DNA from: Anaerobiospirillum succiniciproducens DSM 6400
GTDB taxonomy: Bacteria; Pseudomonadota; Gammaproteobacteria; Enterobacterales; Succinivibrionaceae
NCBI RefSeq assembly: GCF_000482845.1
Contig: NZ_AXWV01000014.1
Location: 1 to 64,000 of the forward strand
Length of the DNA: 64,000 nt
Direction of reading: 5' to 3'
The translations under genes were made by a program, and so were the position numbers. Every line of letters starts with the position of its first letter. Positions within the stretch are counted from its first letter, which is position 1. The notes under the pieces are model-generated. The model was not told the DNA's origin. It did no database searches and worked only from the letters and a program-made list of their open reading frames with translations. Positions 27,930-37,384 of the stretch are shown piece by piece.

Positions 27930-28366
27930 CTCAATCCTAGTAGATAAGTTAGAGCCTTAGAACTATGTCTAAATTCAGCTCCGTAATTCTGTAGTGTTGC
28001 ATAAGCACAGCACACATATATATGTGCACTTGCTAGATGCTAATAAGATTAGTAAAACCTTAACATTATAAAGAGAGTTGCACTAAGTCTAGGTGCATCG
28101 TTAGTCCAAAATAACAGATCAAAAACTGCATAAACTTAGTAAGCATGGATGCTAAGGCTGCCTTGTGCTTCATCACACACATCTTGTCTTAATAGATGAG
28201 TATCTAGAATCACAAGCCATGATGCAAGATTTTGCGCTCAAACTTGCTGACACGATCAAAAAGACTCGATTAATATGCACAAACTAAAAGTAATGCAACG
28301 CCATACAGAGGCTAAGGATAGGAAATAGTGGATATGAAATAGGGTGATAGGGAATATGAAGATAGG
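27930..28366. other. Spacer between the small ORF and the tRNA terminator array
   Basis: No gene seen. A perfect 14-bp palindrome CACATATATATGTG lies at 28013-28026, upstream of the small membrane ORF. Confidence 0.5.
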
Positions 28367-28526
28367 ATTTTTGGACACAAAAAAACAGCACAGGCCCGCA
28401 TCGGGGAATTTTGGGCACAAAAAAAAAACTGGCACAGGCCCGCATCGGGGAATTTTGGACACAAAAAAACCGGCTGAAGCCGGCATCGAGGAATTTTGGG
28501 CACAAAAAAACCGGCTGAAGCCGGCT
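28367..28526 (-). repeat. Tandem array of terminator-like units behind tRNA-Val
   Basis: Four units of 41-44 bp, marked by TTTTGG(A/G)CACAA at 28369, 28409, 28453 and 28494. On the minus strand each unit is a GC hairpin followed by a T-run and the same A/T-rich spacer. The two units nearest the tRNA have perfect GCCGGC-TTCA-GCCGG hairpins; the two distal ones are degenerate. Frames across it encode repetitive peptides and are dismissed. Confidence 0.85.
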
Positions 28527-28533
28527 GCGTGGA

Positions 28534-28611
28534 TGGTGCGCCTTAGTGGACTCGAACCACCGACCCCCACCATGTCAAGGTGATGCTCTAACCAAGCTGA
28601 GCTAAAGGCGC
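28534..28611 (-). tRNA. tRNA-Val (GAC)
   Basis: On the minus strand a full cloverleaf is visible: acceptor GCGCCTT/AAGGCGC, D arm AGCTCAGCTTGGTTAGAGC, anticodon loop TTGACAT with GAC, T arm with GGTTCGAGTCC, and discriminator A with CCA encoded (28534-28536). It closely matches E. coli tRNA-Val(GAC). Confidence 0.97.
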
Positions 28612-29050
28612 ATGTTTTAGAACCTAAGTTCAATCAACAGGAGTGCATTATATAGATGAGCATGGTGAGGTGCAAGAGTTTTTTTAAACTTTTTGCAATT
28701 GGATGTTAAGGATACGTTTGTCAATTGCTATTCATTTGCTTTACTTTGGCTTGCCGTTGCTGTTTAAAGCGCATAAATCGCTCTATTGTTCTTACCTTAT
28801 TGATGGCAATCTATGATGGTTTTAGAGCATTGATAAAGGCAGTAAGCTATTCAATAGAGCATTGTTAAAGGCTGCACTGCCATGCAGTAGAGCGGGTATA
28901 AACGTGCGATCTGATGGCTTTCTAGCGTGGCTTATTTTATGGTCAGCTCTTAAGGTCGTCCTTTAGCAAGGTAGGGCGAGGTGGGTATTTGCATTGGTTT
29001 TTGAAATACGGTGATCTTATTGATTGGAAAACAGGAAAAAATCCACTTTG
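28612..29050. other. Spacer between tRNA-Val and thrS
   Basis: Divergent intergenic region that must hold the tRNA-Val promoter (minus) and part of the thrS control region (plus). No gene and no clear repeat. Confidence 0.5.
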
Positions 29051-29051
29051 G

Positions 29052-29082
29052 TTAAGCGCAAAGGTCAATTGAGGCGTATACT
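29052..29082 (+). promoter_or_regulatory. Possible thrS promoter
   Basis: A good -10 box TATACT (29077-29082) has only a weak -35 match (TTAAGC, 29052-29057, 19-bp spacing). It would start the RNA near 29089, upstream of both leader hairpins. Confidence 0.4.
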
Positions 29083-29109
29083 GTACAGTCTGATGGTTCG
29101 CACGGGATG

Positions 29110-29205
29110 GCGCTAACGAGTTAGTTTGCGCATGGTTGCGTTCGATCGTTAATGTTTTTGTTTTTCTATTGAGGACCGTAAGGTGCATCGTTAGCACCGT
29201 CAGGT
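29110..29205 (+). promoter_or_regulatory. thrS translational operator with tRNA-Thr anticodon mimic
   Basis: A hairpin 8-38 bases upstream of the thrS ATG has stem GGTGC/GCACC (29182-29186 with 29194-29198). Its 7-base loop ATCGTTA places T at position 33 and CGT at 34-36, the Thr anticodon CGU. Outside it, ACC (29175-29177) pairs with GGT (29203-29205) around a 4x4 internal loop. A second hairpin (29110-29131) lies farther upstream. This is the layout of the E. coli thrS operator, where ThrRS binds its own mRNA and blocks the ribosome. The weak SD (AGG, 29202-29204) lies in the outer pairing. Confidence 0.7.
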
Positions 29206-29213
29206 TGTTTAAT

Positions 29214-31163
29214 ATGCCAAAAATTACTCTTCCAAATGGCGCAGTCAAAGAGTTTGATAGCGCAGTCTCAATTGCTGACATTGCTGCCAGCATCGGCCCA
29301 GGTTTAGCTCGTAGCTGTGTTGCTGGTCGTATCGATGGCGTTTTACACGACGCTTGCGACTTAGTAACCGAAGATGCAAAAGTAGAGATTGTTACTCCAA
29401 AGGACAAGGATGGTCTTGAGATCATTCGTCACTCTTGCGCTCACTTATTAGGTCACGCCATCAAGCAGCTGTGGCCTGACACCAAGATGGCTATCGGCCC
29501 TGTAGTTGATAACGGCTTCTACTACGACGTAGATATCGACCGTAAGTTAACTACTGAGGATATGGAAGCTTTAGATGCACGTATGCACGAGCTTGCCAAG
29601 ACTGACTACAAGGTCATCAAGGAAGTAGTTGATTGGCAACGCGCCCACGATGTTTTTGATGAGCGTTCCGAGCCTTACAAGAAGCTCATCTTAGAAGAGA
29701 ACATCGAGAAGAGCGATCACCCAGCTTTATATCACCACGAAGAATACACCGACATGTGCCGTGGCCCTCACGTACCACACATGTCTTTCTGCCAGCACTT
29801 TAAGCTCACTCACTTTGCAGGTGCTTACTGGCGTGGTGATTCTAAGAACAAGATGCTCCAGCGTATCTACGGTACTGCTTGGGCTAGCAAGGAAGAACTT
29901 GCTGATTACATTAAGAAGCGTGAAGAGGCAGCTAAGCGCGATCACCGCGTATTAGGTAAGAAGCTTGATCTGTTCCACTTCCAACAGGAAGCTCCAGGCT
30001 TAGTATTCTGGCACAACGATGGTTGGACCATTTACCGCCTGATTGAGAACTACATGCGTACTCTCCTCCACAAGTACGGCTATATTGAGGTTAACACTCC
30101 TCAGATTATGGATCGTGTACTGTGGGAGCGTTCTGGTCACTGGGATAAGTATCAGGAGAACATGTTCACCACCTCTTCTGAGAACCGCGACTACGCTATT
30201 AAGCCAATGAACTGCCCAGGCGCAATTCAGATTTTCAATAGCCGTACTCGTTCTTATCGTGATCTGCCAATTCGTATGGCTGAGTTTGGTAAGGATCACC
30301 GTAATGAGCCTTCAGGCTCTCTGCACGGTCTTCTGCGTGTACGTGGTTTCGAGCAGGATGACGCTCACGTATTTATTACTGAGGATCAAATTCTTCAGGA
30401 AGTTACTGAGTGCATTAAGTTCGTTTACGAAGTTTATGATAACTTCGGCTTCCACAAGGTTGACGTTAAGCTCTCTACCCGTCCTGAGAAGCGTATTGGC
30501 TCTGATGAGATTTGGGATAAGTCTGAAAAGGACTTAGCTGATGCATTAGTAGCAAACGGTCTTGAGTTTGAACTGCAGCCAGGTGAAGGTGCTTTCTACG
30601 GTCCTAAGATCGAGTTCACCTTACACGACTCTTTAGGTCGTGCATGGCAGTGCGGTACCATTCAGCTCGACTTCTCGCTGCCACAGCGTTTAGATGCCCA
30701 CTACGTAGGTGAGGATAACAAGGATCACGTTCCTGTTATGATTCACCGTGCAATGTTAGGTTCTTTAGAGCGCTTCATCGGTATTCTTACCGAAGAATTT
30801 GCTGGTGCATTCCCTGTATGGCTCTCTCCTGTTCAGGCAGTGGTTATGAACATCACTTCTAATCAGGTTGAGTACGTTAAGGAAGTTACTCGCAAGCTTG
30901 ATGAGGCTGGCATCCGTGTACGTTCAGACTTACGTAACGACAAGGTTGGCTTCAAGATTCGCGAGCATACCTTAATGCATACCCCTTACATGCTTGTCTG
31001 TGGTGACAGAGAGGCAGAGAACGGTCAAGTAGCTGTTCGTACAAGAAAGGGTGTTGATTTAGGTGCAATGTCGATTGATGATTTGATCGCAATGATTAAA
31101 TCTGATATCATGTCGCGCAAACTTTTTTCCAAGGCCGATGAAAAGCCTGAGGAAAAGAAGTAG
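29214..31163 (+). CDS. thrS: Threonyl-tRNA synthetase
   Basis: Class II synthetase with editing domain that charges tRNA-Thr. 649 residues (E. coli 642). Domains in order: TGS ([14 protein letters not shown], 1-60), editing N2 with [16 protein letters not shown] (about 73) and DMCRGPHVP (about 180), catalytic core with [23 protein letters not shown] and [15 protein letters not shown], and the anticodon-binding C-domain. The three zinc ligands (Cys of MNCPG, His of HRNEPSG, His of MIHRA) are present. The frame is open to 29136, but the ATG at 29214 gives the family N-terminus and lies just behind the operator. Followed by infC, rpmI and rplT. Confidence 0.97.
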   Translation: MPKITLPNGAVKEFDSAVSIADIAASIGPGLARSCVAGRIDGVLHDACDLVTEDAKVEIVTPKDKDGLEIIRHSCAHLLGHAIKQLWPDTKMAIGPVVDNGFYYDVDIDRKLTTEDMEALDARMHELAKTDYKVIKEVVDWQRAHDVFDERSEPYKKLILEENIEKSDHPALYHHEEYTDMCRGPHVPHMSFCQHFKLTHFAGAYWRGDSKNKMLQRIYGTAWASKEELADYIKKREEAAKRDHRVLGKKLDLFHFQQEAPGLVFWHNDGWTIYRLIENYMRTLLHKYGYIEVNTPQIMDRVLWERSGHWDKYQENMFTTSSENRDYAIKPMNCPGAIQIFNSRTRSYRDLPIRMAEFGKDHRNEPSGSLHGLLRVRGFEQDDAHVFITEDQILQEVTECIKFVYEVYDNFGFHKVDVKLSTRPEKRIGSDEIWDKSEKDLADALVANGLEFELQPGEGAFYGPKIEFTLHDSLGRAWQCGTIQLDFSLPQRLDAHYVGEDNKDHVPVMIHRAMLGSLERFIGILTEEFAGAFPVWLSPVQAVVMNITSNQVEYVKEVTRKLDEAGIRVRSDLRNDKVGFKIREHTLMHTPYMLVCGDREAENGQVAVRTRKGVDLGAMSIDDLIAMIKSDIMSRKLFSKADEKPEEKK

Positions 31164-31202
31164 CAAATAGCTGCATCAAGTCGCGTAAACATGGCTTTGA
31201 TG

Positions 31203-31249
31203 TAACAAAAGAGCACTGAAAGTAAATATCCTTTTATGCTCTTTTGTTA
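31203..31249 (+). terminator. Hairpin between thrS and infC, possible partial terminator
   Basis: A perfect 13-bp stem (31203-31215 with 31237-31249) whose 3' arm contains T4. A second hairpin follows (31254-31260 with 31275-31281, TCAGGCT/AGCCTGA). It may terminate part of the thrS transcripts or mark processing before infC. Confidence 0.5.
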
Positions 31250-31313
31250 TGTGTCAGGCTCAACACATGTATGCAGCCTGATCAGTGATCTTTTTGGATA
31301 GTAGGAGTCTGCT

Positions 31314-31856
31314 ATAAATAGCGCAAGAAAGACCGGTAGGCCACAGCCTAAGAACCGGGTAAATGGTGATATCAGATGCCGTGAAGTGCGTCTGCTTGGT
31401 CAGGATAACGAAGCAATTGGCGTTATGCCTACCGTAGAAGCTCTACGTTTAGCTCGTGAAGCTAATGTGGATCTTGTAGAAATCAGTCCTAATGCTGATC
31501 CGCCAGTTTGTCGCTTGATTGAGTATGGCAAGTACCTCTACGAAAAGAGCAAGGATCAGAAAAAGAAGAAGCAAAAGGTAGTTCAGATTAAGGAAATCAA
31601 ATTCCGTCCTGCTACCGATGAAGGCGACTATCAGGTTAAACTACGCAACCTGGTCCGCTTCTTAGAAGAGGGCAACAAGGCTAAGGTGACCTTACGCTTC
31701 CGTGGACGCGAAATGGCTCACCAACACTTAGGTATTGAAGTCCTCAAGCGCGTAGAGCACGATCTATGCGAACAAATGGGTTTAGCTACAGTTGAAAGCG
31801 CCTCACGTGTTGAGGGTCGTCAGGCAACTATGGTTTTAGCCCCTAAAAAGAAATAA
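31314..31856 (+). CDS. infC: Translation initiation factor IF-3, starting at a rare AUA codon
   Basis: IF-3 binds the 30S subunit, checks start codon and initiator tRNA, and blocks 50S joining. The protein is exactly 180 residues, as in E. coli, only if it starts at ATA 31314-31316. An in-frame TAG sits at 31302-31304 and there is no ATG, GTG or TTG until GTG 31386, which would delete the conserved [16 protein letters not shown] segment. AGGAG (31303-31307) is six bases before the ATA. E. coli infC uses AUU and is autoregulated because IF-3 rejects such codons. Other landmarks are [17 protein letters not shown], the Lys-rich linker, [17 protein letters not shown] and [13 protein letters not shown]. 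Confidence 0.95.
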   Translation: MNSARKTGRPQPKNRVNGDIRCREVRLLGQDNEAIGVMPTVEALRLAREANVDLVEISPNADPPVCRLIEYGKYLYEKSKDQKKKKQKVVQIKEIKFRPATDEGDYQVKLRNLVRFLEEGNKAKVTLRFRGREMAHQHLGIEVLKRVEHDLCEQMGLATVESASRVEGRQATMVLAPKKK

Positions 31857-31896
31857 GGATTTTAAGGGACTACAAGCCTCACGTTCAGTTCCATAA

Positions 31897-31925
31897 AGCA
31901 GCCACTGACTAGTTTAGTGGCAGCT
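31897..31925 (+). promoter_or_regulatory. rpmI leader hairpin, candidate L20 control element
   Basis: GCCACT (31901-31906) pairs with AGTGGC (31916-31921), extended by AGC/GCT across an A-A mismatch, about 55 bases upstream of rpmI. In E. coli L20 represses rpmI-rplT through a leader that mimics its 23S site. Whether this hairpin plays that role is not shown. Confidence 0.35.
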
Positions 31926-31977
31926 ACTGACATGAGCTCCTTACTATCTTCATCATAACAATGCGGAGTTATAAATA

Positions 31978-32190
31978 ATGGCTGGAAAAGTCAAGGTCAA
32001 GATGAAGACCGACCGTGGCGTTGCAAAGCGCTTCAAGAAGACCGGCAGCGGTCACTTCAAGTGCCGTCACCAGAACTTACGTCACATCCTCACCAAGAAG
32101 AGCCGTAAGCGTAAGCGTTCATTACGTGCTATGAACATCGTTCATAATTCAAATGTACGCGCAATTATGCGTCAGTTACCTTACGCCTAA
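31978..32190 (+). CDS. rpmI: 50S ribosomal protein L35
   Basis: Small, strongly basic large-subunit protein. 70 residues (E. coli 65), with the family pattern [20 protein letters not shown], the central [15 protein letters not shown] and the C-terminal [15 protein letters not shown] (31965-31968) precedes the ATG. Followed after 18 bp by rplT. Confidence 0.95.
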   Translation: MAGKVKVKMKTDRGVAKRFKKTGSGHFKCRHQNLRHILTKKSRKRKRSLRAMNIVHNSNVRAIMRQLPYA

Positions 32191-32208
32191 TCTTTGGAGG
32201 ATATCTAA

Positions 32209-32568
32209 ATGGCAAGAGTTAAGCGCGGTGTTACCGCACGTGCCCGTCACAAGAAGGTTTTAAAGGCAGCTAAGGGTTACTACGGTGCACGTTCCCGTAC
32301 CTACCGTGTTGCCGTCCAGGCCGTTACCAAGGCTGGTCAGTACGCATACCGCGATCGTCGTCAGAAGAAGCGTCAGTTCCGCGCTCTGTGGATCGTTCGT
32401 ATCAATGCTGCTGCTCGTCAGTACGGCTTAAGCTACAGCAAGTTCATGAACGGTTTAAAGAAGGCCAACATCGAGATCGACCGTAAGGTTCTCTCCGAGC
32501 TCGCTATCAACGAGAAGGCCGCATTCGAGACCATCGCTAACCAGGCTCGTGCTGCTTTAGGTCTGTAA
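32209..32568 (+). CDS. rplT: 50S ribosomal protein L20
   Basis: Early assembly protein of the large subunit and, in E. coli, repressor of its own operon. 119 residues (E. coli 118), starting [19 protein letters not shown], with the basic [12 protein letters not shown] helix and [23 protein letters not shown] upstream is a strong SD. The next genes in E. coli (pheS, pheT) do not follow here; the operon ends at 32599-32634. Confidence 0.97.
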   Translation: MARVKRGVTARARHKKVLKAAKGYYGARSRTYRVAVQAVTKAGQYAYRDRRQKKRQFRALWIVRINAAARQYGLSYSKFMNGLKKANIEIDRKVLSELAINEKAAFETIANQARAALGL

Positions 32569-32598
32569 TCAGATTTAAAACAGCCACTTAGGTTGCAA

Positions 32599-32634
32599 AG
32601 AGGGGCCATAGCTCACGCTATGTCCCCTTTTTTA
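32599..32634 (+). terminator. Terminator of thrS-infC-rpmI-rplT
   Basis: An 11-bp stem with one mismatch (about 32600-32610 with 32617-32628) is followed by T6. Confidence 0.85.
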
Positions 32635-32850
32635 TGCCCCAAAATCTATAGCACTTCACGCTGCAACTGCAGCAAACTCCCATCAAACGGACAAAAGGCC
32701 AGCATCTTGCCCACGTCCTTTTAACCCCTTCATCACTCATCCTCAAGCAGTCATATCTTTTAAGAAGCCACTAGAGCTTTGCAATCTCATGCACCTCTAA
32801 GCCTACATCTACTAAGGTTAATAATGTCTGCGCAGTGCATGCTGCTTCTA

Positions 32851-32922
32851 GAGCAAGAGCAAGAGCAAGAGCAAGAGCAAGAGCAAGAGCAAGAGCAAGA
32901 GCAAGAGCAAGAGCAAGAGCAA
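32851..32922. repeat. Hexanucleotide microsatellite (GAGCAA)12
   Basis: Twelve perfect GAGCAA units lie in the spacer between rplT and gltA. On the minus strand they give an uninterrupted Cys-Ser frame, which is an artefact. The rest of the spacer 32635-33026 shows nothing else. Confidence 0.95.
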
Positions 32923-33026
32923 TAGCTATGTTTATTTAGGCCCGTATCGCATCGCAAGCCATAGAGGTAGTAGCCTGTTTTAGGGGTGAGCGACGTATAT
33001 GGTTCTTGAAGGGTGTATTCAAAATG

Positions 33027-33056
33027 CAAAAGCCCACGACTATGCGTGGGCTTTGA
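33027..33056 (-). terminator. Terminator of gltA
   Basis: A perfect 10-bp stem (33029-33038 with 33045-33054), loop ACTATG, T-run on the minus strand. Confidence 0.85.
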
Positions 33057-33128
33057 TTAAACTATGTGCACTGAAAGCTAGTTAGAGATGTTTTGCTAGC
33101 TTAGGTAGCAAGTGGTTTGAGCTTGGGT

Positions 33129-34445
33129 TTAGCGCTCGTCCATGGCGATAACATGGCGCTCTGGAGCACCGATGTAAATCTGACGAGGACGACCGATACG
33201 GCTCTCTTCCATGTTCTGCATTTCGTTCCAGTGAGAAATCCAACCAATGGTACGTGACAGAGCAAAGATAACGGTAAACATAGAAACAGGAATACCGATA
33301 GCCTTGAGGATGATGCCTGAGTAGAAGTCAACGTTAGGGTAGAGGTTACGCTTAACGAAGTATTCATCACTCAGAGCAATCTGCTCAAGCTCAGTTGCAA
33401 CCTTTAACAGTGGGTCATCAACAATCTTCAGCTCTTGTAAAACCTCATGGCAGGTCTCACGCATTACTAATGCACGTGGATCATAGGTCTTATAGACGCG
33501 GTGACCAAAGCCAGAGAGTCTGAATGGATCGTTCTTATCCTTAGCACGCTTAATGAACTCAGGAATACGCTCTACAGTACCGATCTGCTCAAGCATACGC
33601 AGACAGGCCTCGTTAGCACCACCGTGCGCTGGACCCCATAAGGAGGCAATACCAGCAGCGATACAGGCATATGGGTTAGCACCAGATGAACCTGCTAAAC
33701 GTACAGAAGAGGTAGAGGCGTTCTGCTCGTGATCGGCGTGCAGAGTAAAGATACGATCAAGTGCTCTTTCGATTACAGGGTTTATCTCGTACTTCTCACA
33801 TGGAGTTGCAAACATCATGTGCAGGAAGTTACCAGCGTAACTTAAGTCGTTACGTGGGTAGATGAATGGGTGACCGATAGAGTACTTATAAGCCATGGCA
33901 GCTAAGGTTGGGATCTTAGCAATCAGGCGAATTGCGGTAGCTTCACGGTGCTCAGGATCGTAAATGTCGAGGTTACCGTGATAGAAGGCAGACAGAGCGC
34001 CAGCGATACCACATAAAACAGCCATTGGGTGAGAGTCACGACGGAAAGCCTTGAACAGGGAAGAAATCTGCTCATGGATTAAGGTGTGGTGCTGAACTTT
34101 GTACTTCCAATCGTCGTATTCACGCTTGCTTGGCATCTCACCTTTGTACAGTAAGTGACAAACCTGAAGGAAGTCAGCCTTTCTAGCTAAGTCAGCAATT
34201 GGGTAACCACGATAGAGCAGTACACCTTTCTTACCGTCAATGAAAGTAATTCTGGAACTGCAAGCAGCAGTGGAGACAAAACCAGGGTCGTAAGTGAAGT
34301 AACCTTGCTTACCTAATTCGCGGATATCAATGCATTCGGGTCCTTCAGTGCCTCGTAACATAGGCAGCTGAATAGGATCATGTCCTGGGATATTTAAGAT
34401 TGCTACTTTATCTAGGACGGTAATGTCTTGCATGACGTCGCTCAT
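33129..34445 (-). CDS. gltA: Citrate synthase (type II)
   Basis: Condenses oxaloacetate with acetyl-CoA, entry to the oxidative branch of the citric acid cycle. 438 residues (E. coli 427). Visible landmarks: the N-terminal beta domain with [19 protein letters not shown], substrate/catalytic segments [44 protein letters not shown] and NVDFYSGI (catalytic Asp), and the C-terminal RPRQIYIG. The ATG at 34445 is chosen over 34481 because AAGGAG lies six bases upstream. Monocistronic with its own terminator. Confidence 0.96.
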   Translation of the reverse strand: MSDVMQDITVLDKVAILNIPGHDPIQLPMLRGTEGPECIDIRELGKQGYFTYDPGFVSTAACSSRITFIDGKKGVLLYRGYPIADLARKADFLQVCHLLYKGEMPSKREYDDWKYKVQHHTLIHEQISSLFKAFRRDSHPMAVLCGIAGALSAFYHGNLDIYDPEHREATAIRLIAKIPTLAAMAYKYSIGHPFIYPRNDLSYAGNFLHMMFATPCEKYEINPVIERALDRIFTLHADHEQNASTSSVRLAGSSGANPYACIAAGIASLWGPAHGGANEACLRMLEQIGTVERIPEFIKRAKDKNDPFRLSGFGHRVYKTYDPRALVMRETCHEVLQELKIVDDPLLKVATELEQIALSDEYFVKRNLYPNVDFYSGIILKAIGIPVSMFTVIFALSRTIGWISHWNEMQNMEESRIGRPRQIYIGAPERHVIAMDER

Positions 34446-35232
34446 AGAATGCTCCTTTGCAAATAATTGCAGATTGACCAAAAAGAATATAACCGTTGAT
34501 CAAACAAATGTGCTGTTTTTACTCAAAATGAACGTTTGTAGTGCAAGTGCTATATTCATCGCATTCTATGGTGCAATGGTGGGGCAAAAGTGCCCAAAAG
34601 TGCCGTAAACTTAGGTTTTATTTTGGTGCAGATATCGCGCCATAGCTCAAATATTTGTGTAAATTTGCCGACAAACTGATCCAAAAATGTGCATAATTAG
34701 CCTATGCAAACTAGCTTGTCACTACGTGTTTTGGCGATCTTTTGTCTTTTTTAGCTACCTGTATTGTCACTAAAGGATGTAAGAGGATGCTAATCAAAAG
34801 ATAGAACACACTCGACATTCAAGCTTATTAATTGCTATACAGAGCTGAAATATGCAATTTAGCCACGTATGACCTAATGAAATGGATCACGATTGAGCAG
34901 CATATAGAAAATTTCCATCATGTATAAAAGCAGGCTCTGCTTTCTGGTAATATCAAAAGCTTAACATCAGATCTGATAGCTAAGTGGTGTCATTTTAGAG
35001 CCTGATCTTGCTATGAGCAGATAGCTCTTTTATCTACTTGCTGCCTATTAAGATCTAATTTGCATGTGCTTTTTCGCTTAGCTCTGTGGCAACAGCTAGG
35101 CGGTTAAATAAGTACATTAATTCAATCTCACTCCTAGACATACGAACAGATAATCCTAATTAGTTGTAGCGTACATTTATATCCAATGGCTCTTTAAGTG
35201 TTCGTTTTGTACATTAGGAATACTGTTAGGAG
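34446..35232. other. Divergent spacer between gltA and purU
   Basis: About 790 bp, A/T-rich, must contain both promoters. No convincing gene, repeat or paired promoter boxes were resolved. Confidence 0.5.
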
Positions 35233-36144
35233 ATGGGAATTGGGGATATGAACGATCCAGCGCTGGATTCCTGCAAGTCAGGTTCCGCAGGTATAGAAAT
35301 GCAACAGAAGATTTTATTAACTGAGTGTACAGACGAAACTGGTTTGATTGCTAAGGTGTCAGCTACCTGTTTCGAGTTTGGCCTGAACATCATTCGTCAA
35401 GATGAGTTTGCCAGTGAAGACAATCGCTTCTTCATGCGTACTGTGCTTGAGGGTGACTTTAGCAAGAATCACGAGAGCAAGTTCTTACGTTGTGTTAGTG
35501 CAAAGCTGCCAGATGATGCTGTAGTCCGTTTAAAGGACAAAGGTACGCTCCCACGTATCGCTGTATTAGTTACCAAGGAAGCACACTGCCTTGGTGATCT
35601 GCTCATTAAGAGCTACTCAGGTTCTCTGCATGCTGAGATCGTGATGGTAGCTGGTAACTACCCAGACTTAGGTGACTTAGTTGCCAAGTTCAATATCCCT
35701 TATCACGTAGTTTCCCATGACGGTATCTCACGTGATGAGCAAGAAGAGCGCATGATGAAGGTTATTGATGAGTACGATGTTGACTACATCATCCTTGCTA
35801 AGTACATGCGTATCCTTTCACCTAAGATGGTTGCTCACTATCCTTTAGGTAAGCTCATCAACATTCACCACTCATTCTTACCAGCATTCATTGGTGCAAA
35901 ACCTTACAAACAGGCCTACGATCGTGGCGTTAAGATCATCGGTGCTACCGCTCACTTTGTAACTGACAATCTCGATGAAGGCCCAATCATTCAGCAGGAC
36001 GTTATTAAGGTTAACCACCGCTATAGTGCTGAGGACATGGCTAAGGCTGGTCGTGACGTTGAGCGTATCGTGCTCGTACGTGCCTTAAATAAGGTTTTTG
36101 ATAACAAGGTATTCATCCACGGCAATAAGACCATTGTGTTCTAA
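35233..36144 (+). CDS. purU: Formyltetrahydrofolate deformylase
   Basis: Hydrolyses 10-formyl-THF to THF and formate, balancing one-carbon pools and feeding formate to PurT. N-terminal ACT domain (ILLTECTDETGLIAKVSATC, about 27-100) and C-terminal formyltransferase-type domain with YIILAKYMRILS, the HH pair in INIHHSFLPAFIGAKPY and GATAHFVTDNLDEGPII. Three ATGs are possible. The one at 35233 abuts AGGAG without spacing. 35248 and 35299 (MQQKILLTE, matching the start of homology) are alternatives. The first is given for completeness; 35299 may be the real start. Single gene with its own terminator. Confidence 0.92.
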   Translation: MGIGDMNDPALDSCKSGSAGIEMQQKILLTECTDETGLIAKVSATCFEFGLNIIRQDEFASEDNRFFMRTVLEGDFSKNHESKFLRCVSAKLPDDAVVRLKDKGTLPRIAVLVTKEAHCLGDLLIKSYSGSLHAEIVMVAGNYPDLGDLVAKFNIPYHVVSHDGISRDEQEERMMKVIDEYDVDYIILAKYMRILSPKMVAHYPLGKLINIHHSFLPAFIGAKPYKQAYDRGVKIIGATAHFVTDNLDEGPIIQQDVIKVNHRYSAEDMAKAGRDVERIVLVRALNKVFDNKVFIHGNKTIVF

Positions 36145-36186
36145 TCGCTAATGATCTTTTGCTAAGTTTTACACCTTGTAAACACA

Positions 36187-36226
36187 ACAAAGCCCCACTA
36201 ACAGCAATGTTTGTGGGGCTTTGTGC
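36187..36226 (+). terminator. Terminator of purU
   Basis: A perfect 12-bp stem (36187-36198 with 36213-36224) with a 14-base loop; T-run partly inside the arm. Confidence 0.8.
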
Positions 36227-36240
36227 ATTCTACAGCTAGC

Positions 36241-36436
36241 GATCTTATCCTTGTGCCATGATCTTGTGAGAGCCTTTAATGGCAGTTCTAGATAGGCCAT
36301 GATCTTGCGTACACCATCGATGGCTGCTCTCGATAGTGCCGTGATCTTGCCTACACCATCGATGGCTGCTCTCGATAGTGCCGTGATCTTGCTAGGCACC
36401 ATCGATGATTGTATTTAGCTTGGTGGCGTGATCTTG
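36241..36436. repeat. About 42-bp tandem repeat with GTGATCTTG core, ending at a stop codon
   Basis: GATCTTG recurs at 36260, 36301, 36343, 36385 and 36430 (spacing 41-45), with CACCATCGATGG in the central copies. The last core abuts the stop codon (TTA on plus, 36437-36439) of the minus-strand DUF2726 gene, and the bases around the stop resemble the unit. Confidence 0.85.
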
Positions 36437-37384
36437 TTAGATGCCCTTAAGATCAGGTTTTTGATTGATGGCAGTAATGTGGAAAATAGGAAGCTCTGCT
36501 GCAGCACAGACCTTATCTAAACGGCGATCGCGGGCTTTGCGATCTGAGCGAAAATGGGTGGGATCATCAAGCTCAATGACGCAGGCAATGCGATCGGTGC
36601 CTTTTTCAATGAGCATAAAGTCGAAGCTCATATTGTGGCACTTTTGCGCAAAGGTACGGCGATCTTGGAGCGAGAGACTCGAAACATCAGGGTTAACGCC
36701 AAGAGCCGAGCCTACACTTACCTGGCAGTAAATCTCATAGCGGTCACCAAACCACAAACGCAGCTTTTCAAGGTACTGATGCTCAAAATCGGTAACTAAG
36801 AAAGATTTCTTTTTTACCGCGCCTGCCTTAAGCATGACAGTAAAGATTTTATCGAGCTCATCGACGTCTTTTTCTTTGAGATTACTGGCAGGTCCTGCCT
36901 TACGTAGCTCTTTGTAGTAGTCAGTGACCTTGCCATGTTTAAACTTTGTTATGCACTCATCTTGAGAGCTTAAAAAGTCTAATTTTGAGCCAAGATTATT
37001 GCCGTTATCGCTACGGCTCTTATCCTCATAGCCATTGATACTACGCTTACGCATCTTAGAGGCAGATGCATTTTTATTACTCTTAAAAAAGCCAAAACGT
37101 CCTTGCTTAGAGCTTGATCGCTCTTTGCTGCTATAAGCCTTCTTATTGTTTTTAGAAAAGGAAGAAAACCTTGTCTTAGCTTTAGAAGTGTAACGGGATG
37201 TTTTTGAGGTGCTCTTTGCACTAGTAGCCTTGCTACGCTTAGACGAGGTAAATAGTCCACGTGCTATACGTTTAAAGATCTCCGGTACTACTATAAGTAG
37301 CATGAGTACACCAACAGCTAAAGCTGCATATAAGACTAATATATGCAGTGGCTGTGACTTTAGAAAATCGAAGATCTCATTCAT
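36437..37384 (-). CDS. Membrane-anchored DUF2726 protein
   Basis: Unknown role. 315 residues from the ATG at 37384: one N-terminal membrane helix (about 12-36), then a Ser/Lys/Arg-rich basic linker (about 40-120) and a C-terminal DUF2726-type domain. Its core reads FDFMLIEKGTDRIACVIELDDPTH, followed by DRRLDKVCAAAELPIFHI. The DUF2726 fold is related to PD-(D/E)xK nucleases, and the D...ExDD pattern fits such an active site, but activity is not shown. An upstream TTG (37399) is the only other start. The domain is often found fused to helicase- or topoisomerase-type modules; here a membrane anchor replaces them. Confidence 0.7.
   Translation of the reverse strand: MNEIFDFLKSQPLHILVLYAALAVGVLMLLIVVPEIFKRIARGLFTSSKRSKATSAKSTSKTSRYTSKAKTRFSSFSKNNKKAYSSKERSSSKQGRFGFFKSNKNASASKMRKRSINGYEDKSRSDNGNNLGSKLDFLSSQDECITKFKHGKVTDYYKELRKAGPASNLKEKDVDELDKIFTVMLKAGAVKKKSFLVTDFEHQYLEKLRLWFGDRYEIYCQVSVGSALGVNPDVSSLSLQDRRTFAQKCHNMSFDFMLIEKGTDRIACVIELDDPTHFRSDRKARDRRLDKVCAAAELPIFHITAINQKPDLKGI

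Noticed and set aside
28256-28633. Minus-strand frames giving repeated FF-V-KIP-type peptides
   Set aside because: They translate the terminator array and run into the tRNA-Val gene.
32787-33029. Minus-strand frame with a long Cys-Ser repeat
   Set aside because: Produced by the (GAGCAA)12 microsatellite; flanks have no protein-like character and no SD.
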